DNA of 64,000 nucleotides from Paraburkholderia largidicola (lineage in GTDB: Bacteria > Pseudomonadota > Gammaproteobacteria > Burkholderiales > Burkholderiaceae), in contig NZ_AP023174.1 in the NCBI RefSeq assembly GCF_013426895.1, positions 248,001-312,000 of the forward strand, given 5' to 3'. Of this stretch, positions 57,906 through 64,000 are shown one piece after another; the first letter of the stretch is position 1; each line of letters begins with the position of its first letter. The notes under the pieces are model-generated. The model saw only the letters and a list, made by a program, of their open reading frames with translations, had not been told where the DNA came from and did no database searches. Position numbers and translations under genes: made by a program.

Positions 57906-58792
57906 TTGCGCCGCTCACTACCGCCGTACGGGATCAGCCGCTGCCGGAGATCGCCGAAACCGTGATCGAGGTGCGCAATCTCACCAAACGCTATGGACGC
58001 AACATCGTCCACCAGCATCTGGATTTCGACGTGCGGCGCGGCGAGATCGTGTCGATCGTCGGCGGCTCGGGGTCGGGCAAGACCACGCTGATGCGCCAGA
58101 TTCTCGGACTGGAGAGGCCGACGTCGGGCAGCATCAAGGTGTTCGGCGAGGACATGTCGGAGCTCGACAAGGACGAAGCCCGGCTGATGCGCGTGCGCTC
58201 GGGCATGCTGTTCCAGCAGGGTGCGCTGTTTTCGTCGCTGTCGGTGTTCGACAACATCGCGCAGCCGCTGCGCGAACTCGGCAAGGTGCCCGAAGATCTG
58301 CTGCGCGACATCGTGATGCTGAAGCTCGAAATGGTCGGCCTGCCGTGCAAGCACGCATCGAAGATGCCGGCGGCGCTGTCGGGCGGGATGGTCAAGCGCG
58401 TGGGTATCGCGCGCGCGATCGCGCTCGAGCCGGAACTGCTGTTCCTCGACGAACCGACGGCCGGCCTCGATCCGCAGGCCTCCGACGAGTTCGTCGAACT
58501 GATCAGCGCGTTGCATCGCGCGCTCGGCCTGACCGTGGTGATGGTGACGCACGATCTCGACACGATGGTCGCGCTGTCGACGCGCGTCGCGGTGATCGCG
58601 GATCGCAAGGTCATCGTCGCGGCGCCCGTCGAGCAGGTGGCGGGCTTCGATCATCCGTTCATCCGCGAGTATTTTCTCGGACTGCGCGGGCGGCTCGCGT
58701 TGCAGGGATTGTCGCCGGAGCGGCGCGCGAAGCTGCCGCCCGAAGCGCTGGAGCCCGCGTCGGAAGCGATTCCGCTGCGTACCGCGCCATGA
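57902..58792 (+). CDS. MlaF-like ABC transporter ATP-binding protein
   Basis: This 296-residue ATPase has Walker A GGSGSGKTT at residues 54-62 and the Q-loop in GMLFQQGALFSSLSVFDN. The signature LSGGMVKRVGIARA, Walker B ELLFLDEPTAGLDP and the switch His in VTHDLDTM complete the site. FQQGALF and SVFDN are typical of the MlaF/Ttg2A/Mkl group that pairs with MCE proteins. It overlaps the permease gene by 4 nt and lies 19 nt before the MlaD-like gene. Confidence 0.95.
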   Translation: MIAPLTTAVRDQPLPEIAETVIEVRNLTKRYGRNIVHQHLDFDVRRGEIVSIVGGSGSGKTTLMRQILGLERPTSGSIKVFGEDMSELDKDEARLMRVRSGMLFQQGALFSSLSVFDNIAQPLRELGKVPEDLLRDIVMLKLEMVGLPCKHASKMPAALSGGMVKRVGIARAIALEPELLFLDEPTAGLDPQASDEFVELISALHRALGLTVVMVTHDLDTMVALSTRVAVIADRKVIVAAPVEQVAGFDHPFIREYFLGLRGRLALQGLSPERRAKLPPEALEPASEAIPLRTAP

Positions 58793-58811
58793 ACGCCGAA
58801 GGAACCTGACA

Positions 58812-59774
58812 ATGGAAAACAAATCACACGCCTTCTGGGCCGGGCTCTTCACCGTCGTGATGGTGGTCGCGATCGCTGCGGCGGCGTTCCTGTTCAATGT
58901 CGACAGGTCGGTGCGCATACCTTTCGATCTGATTGCGCGGACCAATGTCACAGGTTTGTACCCGGATGCTGCGGTACGATATCGCGGCCTCGACGTCGGT
59001 AAGGTGCAATCGATCAAGTTCGACCGCGCGCATCCGGGGCAGATCCTGATCCGCATTCTGGTCGACAAGAACGCGCCGATCACTCATTCGACGTTCGGCA
59101 CGCTCGGGCTGCAGGGCGTCACGGGCCTCGCGTTCATCCAGCTCGACGATTCGGGGAAGGATCTCGCGCCGCTCGTGTCGTCGGCCAAGGACGTCGCCCA
59201 GTTGCCGATGCGTCCGGGTCTGTTCGACCAGTTGCAGGCGCGCGGCGACGTGCTGCTGCGGCAGATCGAAAAGACCGTGCGCGATGTCGATTTGCTGCTG
59301 TCGCCGGAAATGCGCGACCAGCTGATGGCAACGGCGGCGAGCCTGCAGCACGCCGCGGATGGCGTCACCACGCTCACCGCGCAGATGGGTCCCGCCGTCG
59401 GCAAGCTGCCGGGCACGCTCAATCAGCTGGATCAGACGCTTGCGTCGACGAACCGGATGATCACGAGCCTCAACCGTCCGGACGGTCCGCTGGAAGGCAC
59501 GCTGAACAAGGTCGGCACGGCCGCGCAGCAGGCGGGCGACGCGCTGACCGCGATGAACGCGACGCTGCAGGACATCTCGGCGCGGGTCGGCTACGACACG
59601 CTGCCGCGCGTGAATTCGCTGGCGGAAGACGTACGTTCGGCTGTGCGCTCCGTCGACCGCGCCGCGAACACGTTCGACGAAGCGCCCAACAGCCTGCTGT
59701 TCGGCGCGCCGCGCGCCGCGCCCGGACCTGGCGAGCCCGGCTTCGTGTGGCCCGCAGGCCACACGGCCAAATGA
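58812..59774 (+). CDS. MCE/MlaD-family substrate-binding protein
   Basis: This 320-residue protein has one N-terminal membrane helix (about residues 10-30), an MCE domain at about 38-115 (ARTNVTGLYPDAAVRYRGLDVGKV to FIQLDDSG) and a long helical C-terminal region with Thr/Gln repeats (about 160-280). MCE proteins form hexameric rings or needles that carry lipids across the periplasm. It sits between the ATPase and the lipoprotein genes of the same operon. Confidence 0.93.
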   Translation: MENKSHAFWAGLFTVVMVVAIAAAAFLFNVDRSVRIPFDLIARTNVTGLYPDAAVRYRGLDVGKVQSIKFDRAHPGQILIRILVDKNAPITHSTFGTLGLQGVTGLAFIQLDDSGKDLAPLVSSAKDVAQLPMRPGLFDQLQARGDVLLRQIEKTVRDVDLLLSPEMRDQLMATAASLQHAADGVTTLTAQMGPAVGKLPGTLNQLDQTLASTNRMITSLNRPDGPLEGTLNKVGTAAQQAGDALTAMNATLQDISARVGYDTLPRVNSLAEDVRSAVRSVDRAANTFDEAPNSLLFGAPRAAPGPGEPGFVWPAGHTAK

Positions 59775-59793
59775 ATTTCAAAGGAAACACAGC

Positions 59794-60420
59794 ATGTCAC
59801 GCTCGATCAACCGTCTCTTCACCTCGCGCGCCGCGCTCGCTGCGCTGCTGCTCGCGCTCGGCGCGCTGGCCGGCTGCGCGGGCAATCCCGCCGCGCTCTC
59901 CGATATCCGCTACGACCTCGGCCCGGCCCCGCTGCCGGGCAGCACGGGCACGATGCCGGCCATCAAGGTGCTCGAGGTCACGGCGCCGGGCACGCTGGAT
60001 TCCGACAAGCTGATCTATCGCATGACGTATTCGGACTCGCAGCAGACAGCCTCGTACGCGAACAGCCACTGGACGATGCCGCCCGCGCAACTGGTCACGC
60101 AGCGCCTGCGTAATGCGCTGTCGTCGCGCGGCACGGTGCTCACGGGCGGCGACGGCGTGCGCGCGCCGGTGCTCAAAGTCGACCTCGACGAGTTCGAGCA
60201 GGACTTTGACGGCCAGTCCGAGAGCCACGGCTCCGTGACCGCGCGCACGACGCTGTTCGTCGACGGCAAGGTGGTCGGACAGCGCACCTTCATGGCCCGC
60301 GCGCCCGCCAGTTCCGCCGATGCCGCAGGCGGCGCGCGTGCGCTCGCCGCCGCCACCGACGATCTCGTCGCGCAGATTTCCGCCTGGCTCGGGGTGCAGG
60401 CGATCGTCGCCCAGCAATGA
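59794..60420 (+). CDS. PqiC-like ABC-transport auxiliary lipoprotein
   Basis: This 208-residue lipoprotein has a signal peptide ending in the lipobox LAGC (Cys28). The ABC_trans_aux domain follows, with IKVLEVTAPGTLDSDKLIYRM, WTMPPAQLVTQRLRNAL and LKVDLDEFEQDF. PqiC-type proteins sit in the outer membrane and dock MCE needles. It follows the MlaD-like gene by 19 nt. This makes the cluster permease-ATPase-MCE-lipoprotein, closer to the Pqi and rhizobial MCE systems than to mlaFEDCB. Confidence 0.9.
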   Translation: MSRSINRLFTSRAALAALLLALGALAGCAGNPAALSDIRYDLGPAPLPGSTGTMPAIKVLEVTAPGTLDSDKLIYRMTYSDSQQTASYANSHWTMPPAQLVTQRLRNALSSRGTVLTGGDGVRAPVLKVDLDEFEQDFDGQSESHGSVTARTTLFVDGKVVGQRTFMARAPASSADAAGGARALAAATDDLVAQISAWLGVQAIVAQQ

Positions 60421-60450
60421 CGCGTTGTCGCGCGGTCCAGGGAGCGCCGG

Positions 60451-61611
60451 ATGGCTGACAAGCCGTGGCAGCGGCGGCCGTCGGCGTTTGCGAGGCAGGC
60501 GCTGGTGCTGTACGCGGCGCTGATCGTCTACGGGTCGTGGTATCCGTTCTATGGCTGGCGCTCGCTCGGTATCGGCCCGCTCGACTATCTGTTCGATCCT
60601 TTCCCGCAGTACCTGACGGCCTTCGATGTCGTCACGAACGTGCTCGGCTACATGCCGTTCGGCGCGCTGGTCGTGCTCGCCGTCTATCCGCGCTGGCGGG
60701 GCGCAATTGCCGTGGCGTTCGCGTTCGGGCTCGGCACGCTGCTGTCGGGCTTGATGGAAGCCGTGCAGACCTATCTGCCGACGCGCGTCGCGTCGAATCT
60801 CGATCTCGCCGCGAACGCGTTGGGCGCGCTGCTCGGCGCGACGCTGATGTCGCCGTTGACGGGCGCGCTGCTCGATCGCGGCATGCTGCGGCGGATGCGC
60901 TTCCTGTGGTTCGAGCGCGATAGCACGGCCGTAATCGGGCTGGCGGCCTTGTGGCCGTTCGCGACGATGTATCCGGCGCCGCTGCTGCTCGGCCTGGGCT
61001 CATGGCCGCGCGAACTGTGGCTGCGCTCGGATGCGACGATGCAGGATGCGCTGCTTGCCTGGGCGCCCGCCGCGTGGCACGTGCCGGCGTGGCCCGCGCT
61101 CGTCGCCGCATGGATGCCCGACGATGCATGGGAAGCCATCATCACCGCGCTCAATCTGCTGGCGGCAGGCGCGCTCGCGTCGCTGCCGATGCGCGAGCGC
61201 GCGCCGCGCGTGCGTCTGCTGATCGCATTCGTCGTCGCGATGCTCGCCGTCAAGGCGGGTGCGACGTTTCTGCAATCGCAATCGGGCCTCGCGTTCAACT
61301 GGGCGACGCCGGGCGCGCTGATCGGTCTCGCTGGCGGTTTCATCGCGATGCTGCTCACATTGAAGCTGCCGCGCAGTTCGCGCGTCGCGCTCGCGGCGAT
61401 CGCGCTGGTGGTTTCGCTGGTGTTCGTCAATCTGCTGCCCGTGAATCCGTATTTCGACGTCGTGCTCGCCGACTGGCGGCAAGGCCGCTATCTGCATTTC
61501 AACGGCCTTGCGCGCTGGCTCGCGTGGATGTGGCCGTATGCGGCGCTCGTGTGGGTCGGGTTGTCGGCGGAACGCGCATTGCTGTCGAAGCGGCGCGGGT
61601 CGCGTGCGTGA
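60451..61611 (+). CDS. VanZ-family membrane protein
   Basis: This 386-residue integral membrane protein has about ten hydrophobic segments. The N-terminal VanZ domain (about 15-135) includes FDVVTNVLGYMPFGALVVLAVYP and LPTRVASNLDLAANALGALLGA, with the usual acidic and Asn residues. The C-terminal half is an extra membrane domain. VanZ confers low-level teicoplanin resistance in Enterococcus, but the role of proteobacterial homologues is unknown. It starts 30 nt after the lipoprotein gene and may belong to the MCE operon. Confidence 0.88.
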   Translation: MADKPWQRRPSAFARQALVLYAALIVYGSWYPFYGWRSLGIGPLDYLFDPFPQYLTAFDVVTNVLGYMPFGALVVLAVYPRWRGAIAVAFAFGLGTLLSGLMEAVQTYLPTRVASNLDLAANALGALLGATLMSPLTGALLDRGMLRRMRFLWFERDSTAVIGLAALWPFATMYPAPLLLGLGSWPRELWLRSDATMQDALLAWAPAAWHVPAWPALVAAWMPDDAWEAIITALNLLAAGALASLPMRERAPRVRLLIAFVVAMLAVKAGATFLQSQSGLAFNWATPGALIGLAGGFIAMLLTLKLPRSSRVALAAIALVVSLVFVNLLPVNPYFDVVLADWRQGRYLHFNGLARWLAWMWPYAALVWVGLSAERALLSKRRGSRA

Positions 61612-61772
61612 TCGGCATGCATGCCGGGTCGATGCCGATAGCACGACGCCAGCAGCGATCTGCGATGTTCGAGCCCCGTCGTTATAATCGACGGAACCTC
61701 TTATCCCCGCTTACGGCGAGCCGCGCGATGCATGCGAAGGGCTTCGTCCACGCACCTCATACGTCGGCCACC

Positions 61773-62096
61773 ATGGATTCCTTCTTCAAGTATCACGTCT
61801 TTTTCTGTCTGAATCAGCGCGAACCGGGCGCAACGCGTCCGAGCTGCGCGAATTGCGGCGCGCAGGAAATGCAGGAATACGCGAAGAAACGCGTGAAACA
61901 GCTCGGCCTCGCCGGTCCGGGCCAGGTGCGCATCAACAAGTCGGGGTGTCTGGACCGCTGCGAGGAAGGACCGACTGTCGTCGTGTATCCGGAAGGCGTC
62001 TGGTACACGTATGTCGACAAGAGCGATATCGATGAGATCGTCGATTCGCATCTCGCGAACGGCAAGATCGTCGAGCGCCTTCTGATCGACCGCTGA
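61773..62096 (+). CDS. Thioredoxin-like [2Fe-2S] ferredoxin-domain protein
   Basis: This 107-residue thioredoxin-like 2Fe-2S protein has likely ligands Cys12 (FFCLNQ), Cys25 (RPSCANCG), Cys59 and Cys63 (KSGCLDRCEEG). The closing strand VVVYPEGVWYTYV is typical. It would transfer single electrons in the cytoplasm; its partner is unknown. The ATG at 61773 starts MDSFFKYHVFF, the family's usual beginning; an upstream ATG at 61728 is in frame but unlikely. It lies 37 nt before the next hydrolase gene. Confidence 0.9.
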   Translation: MDSFFKYHVFFCLNQREPGATRPSCANCGAQEMQEYAKKRVKQLGLAGPGQVRINKSGCLDRCEEGPTVVVYPEGVWYTYVDKSDIDEIVDSHLANGKIVERLLIDR

Positions 62097-62133
62097 TCCG
62101 TAGCGTTTCAACCGCGTCACTCGTCCACACAAG

Positions 62134-62778
62134 ATGAACGTACACACGAAGAAATATCTGATCGACGGCCCGGTGGGCAAGATCGAAGTCGCCGTCGATG
62201 CCCCCGACGCCAGCCGCGACGGCGGCGCTGCGCCGCGCGGTCTCGCGCTCGTTGCACACCCGCATCCGCTGTTTGGCGGCACGATGGACAACAAGGTTGC
62301 GCAGACGCTCGCGCGCACGCTGGTGCAGCTGAACTACATCACGTATCGCTCGAATTTTCGCGGCGTTGGCGAAACGCAAGGCACGCACGACAACGGCGTC
62401 GGCGAACGCGACGACCTGCGCGCGGTGCTCGATCACATGCGCGCGCAGCCCGGCCACGCCGATCTGCCGCTGGTCCTCGCGGGCTTTTCGTTCGGCACGT
62501 TCGTGCTGTCGCATGTCGCCGCGCGGCTGCGTGAAGAAGGGCAGGCGATCGAGCGGATGGTGTTCGTCGGTACGGCGGCGAGCCGCTGGGAGGTCGCGCC
62601 CGTGCCGGAAAACACGCTCGTGATCCACGGCGAAACCGACGATACCGTGCCGATCCAGTCGGTTTTCGACTGGGCGCAGCCGCAGGAACTGCCCGTCGTG
62701 GTGATTCCGGGCGCCGAGCATTTCCTGCATCGCAAGCTGCATATCCTCAAGCGCATCATCGTCGACGCGTGGCGCTGA
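62134..62778 (+). CDS. Alpha/beta hydrolase (COG2945 type)
   Basis: This 214-residue hydrolase has VAHPHPLFGGTMDNKVAQTLA and RSNFRGVGETQGTHD as the signature segments of this small family. Nucleophile Ser119 is in LAGFSFGTFV, the acid in GETDDTVP and the His in GAEHFLHRKL. These proteins resemble dienelactone hydrolases, but their substrate is unknown. It follows the 2Fe-2S gene closely and is probably co-transcribed. Confidence 0.88.
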   Translation: MNVHTKKYLIDGPVGKIEVAVDAPDASRDGGAAPRGLALVAHPHPLFGGTMDNKVAQTLARTLVQLNYITYRSNFRGVGETQGTHDNGVGERDDLRAVLDHMRAQPGHADLPLVLAGFSFGTFVLSHVAARLREEGQAIERMVFVGTAASRWEVAPVPENTLVIHGETDDTVPIQSVFDWAQPQELPVVVIPGAEHFLHRKLHILKRIIVDAWR

Positions 62779-63165
62779 TTTCACGATGCCCGCGCATCGC
62801 AAAAAACATCAGTGACCGCGTGTTGCTGATGTGGTAAAAACCCGCGAAAAATGCGGGAAAACTCCATGACGTACGGCAAATTGTCAGGCGGCGGCGCGTA
62901 TAATGAGCGCTCTTTTTTGGGCGCAGCATTGCCCGTCTGGTGGATCGAATCGCCTCGCTCGTGAGTTCATGGCAGCGGATTCGGCGCGAGATGCGAGGCG
63001 CGCTGCGCGAACCGACCGCGTGACAGACAGTCTGACGAGCAGTCAAAACCACGCCGTGCCGCGCTTGTGACACTCGCGCGCGGCGGCGACTGCCAGTCCG
63101 GCATCACGCGAAACATCCGAACTGCGCATCCTGCGCATCAGCCCATTTCTGCCCGAATCGATCCT
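62779..63165 (+). promoter_or_regulatory. 387-nt intergenic region with probable dacC promoter
   Basis: A consensus -10 box TATAAT is at 62899-62904, preceded by TTGTCA at 62881, although that spacing (12) is too short for a normal -35. Two weak hairpins (ACATCAG/CTGATGT near 62808-62835 and CCCGC/GCGGG with A-tracts near 62850) may end the preceding transcript. If the -10 is used, dacC has a leader of about 255 nt. Confidence 0.35.
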
Positions 63166-64000
63166 ATGCGCTTTTCGAATCCCGGCTCTTTCAGCCTTTC
63201 CAGCCTTGCTTCTTTCGTTCCGCAATCCGTCGCCAGCAAGCTCGCGCTGGGTCTCGCGCTGCCCGCCGCGCTCGTCGCCGGCACGGCGTTCGCGCAGGTG
63301 CCGCCGCCGGGCGTGAACGCGCGCTCGTGGGTGCTCGTCGATGCAACCAGCAACCAGGTGCTCGCATCGGGCAATCCGGATGAACGTGTCGAGCCGGCGT
63401 CGCTGACCAAGCTGATGACGGCTTACCTCACGTTCGAGGCGCTGCAGACGAAGAAGATCACGATGGACCAGTCGATCAATCCGAGCGAGGCCGTGCGCCG
63501 CGTGAAGAACGACGAATCGCGCATGTTCATCGAAGCGAACAAGCCCGTCACGGTCCACGATCTCGTCTACGGGATGATCATCCAGTCGGGCAACGACGCC
63601 GCGATCGCGCTGGCTGAGCTGGTCGGCGGCAGCGAGGCGCAGTTCGTCAACATGATGAACGCGGAAGCGCAAAAGCTCGGCATGAAGAACACGCACTTCG
63701 CCGATGTGAATGGCATGCCCGATGCGCAGCACTACACGACGGCGGGCGACCTCGCCATCCTGTCGGCGCGCCTGATCCGCGACTACCCTGACTACTACAA
63801 CATCTTCTCGGTCAAGGAATTCACGTATAACAAGATCAAGCAGCCGAACCGCAACCGTCTGCTGTGGATCGACCCGACCGTCGACGGCCTGAAGACGGGC
63901 CACACGCAAGCGGCGGGCTACTGCCTGATCGCGAGCGCGAAGCGTCCGCTGCCGGGCGTGCCTGATGCATCGCGCCGTCTGGTGACGGTGATGATGGGCG
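63166..64000 (+). CDS. dacC: D-alanyl-D-alanine carboxypeptidase, 3' end outside window
   Basis: The first 278 codons of a PBP5/6-type enzyme are visible. The long N-terminus contains a signal peptide ending near TAFAQ (residue 44). The active-site serine motif is Ser79-Leu-Thr-Lys82, followed by Ser141-Gly-Asn143 and Lys243-Thr-Gly245. The enzyme removes the terminal D-alanine of peptidoglycan pentapeptides in the periplasm. The C-terminal amphipathic anchor lies beyond base 64000. No terminating codon is met in the window. Confidence 0.93.
   Translation, partial: MRFSNPGSFSLSSLASFVPQSVASKLALGLALPAALVAGTAFAQVPPPGVNARSWVLVDATSNQVLASGNPDERVEPASLTKLMTAYLTFEALQTKKITMDQSINPSEAVRRVKNDESRMFIEANKPVTVHDLVYGMIIQSGNDAAIALAELVGGSEAQFVNMMNAEAQKLGMKNTHFADVNGMPDAQHYTTAGDLAILSARLIRDYPDYYNIFSVKEFTYNKIKQPNRNRLLWIDPTVDGLKTGHTQAAGYCLIASAKRPLPGVPDASRRLVTVMMG

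Noticed and set aside
1..64000. CRISPR arrays, tRNA or rRNA genes, prophage genes
   Set aside because: I looked for evenly spaced repeats, cloverleaf-like segments and phage proteins and found none; a tRNA scan would be more reliable than reading.

Overview
The window is high-GC (about 64% by eye) chromosomal DNA from a betaproteobacterium of the family Burkholderiaceae, most probably Paraburkholderia or a close relative. Supporting this are a fused isobutyryl-CoA mutase (IcmF), methionine synthase encoded as two genes, a PhaM-type polyhydroxybutyrate granule protein, DUF3567 and DUF1840 proteins, the birA-coaX pair and the argS/SPOR/dsbA neighbourhood. Genus assignment is inference. Both ends cut genes: a LysR regulator at the left and a D-Ala-D-Ala carboxypeptidase at the right.

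Layout. 1-8.0 kb: LysR fragment, icmF, a nitronate monooxygenase, a fluoroacetate-dehalogenase-like hydrolase, and a divergent Lrp regulator/EamA exporter pair. 8.0-12.2 kb: a minus-strand run (ghrA-like, HMG-CoA lyase, YbaK deacylase, DUF1289, MaoC, metallo-beta-lactamase-fold hydrolase), the last four linked by 4-nt start/stop overlaps. 12.4-14.6 kb: an RBBP9-like hydrolase, a small coiled-coil membrane protein and an orphan sulfate-binding protein. 14.6-16.8 kb: a non-coding repeat cluster, two inverted copies of a long repeat with a perfect 15-bp palindrome at its core, one copy split by an IS481-family element lying exactly in the palindrome loop. 16.8-21.2 kb: biotin operon bioA-bioF-bioD-bioB. 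21.2-30.6 kb: a 730-nt gene-free stretch, a secreted hydrolase, YchJ, an acyl-CoA catabolic group (acyl-CoA dehydrogenase, SDR, thiolase, beta-carbonic anhydrase), aceK and a MerR regulator. 30.8-40 kb: a second metallo-hydrolase, a dipeptide-type binding protein, a B12-binding-like protein, SDR, DsbA, SPOR protein, ArgS and two small proteins. 40.2-44.1 kb: split metH. 44.4-54.8 kb: DUF3567, hydrolase, DUF3108 protein, IclR regulator, FAH-family hydrolase, branched-chain-type binding protein, enoyl-CoA hydratase, PhaM, a di-iron ferritin-like protein, RfaE2. 54.5-64 kb: coaX-birA on the minus strand, then a plus-strand MCE lipid transporter (permease, ATPase, MlaD, PqiC-like lipoprotein), VanZ, a 2Fe-2S protein, a hydrolase and the start of dacC.

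How it fits together. Most of this is housekeeping and carbon metabolism. Cobalamin links IcmF, MetH and possibly the BtuF-like protein. Biotin links the bio operon with BirA, which lacks the repressor domain, so the bio operon must be controlled another way. Acyl-CoA and polyhydroxybutyrate metabolism recurs (IcmF, HMG-CoA lyase, MaoC, thiolase, acyl-CoA dehydrogenase, enoyl-CoA hydratase, PhaM). The MCE cluster, VanZ, DsbA, RfaE2 and DacC serve the cell envelope. I found no rRNA, tRNA, CRISPR array, prophage or defence island. The least ordinary structures are the nested repeat/IS cluster, the unexplained gap upstream of bioA, and the long leader before the di-iron protein.
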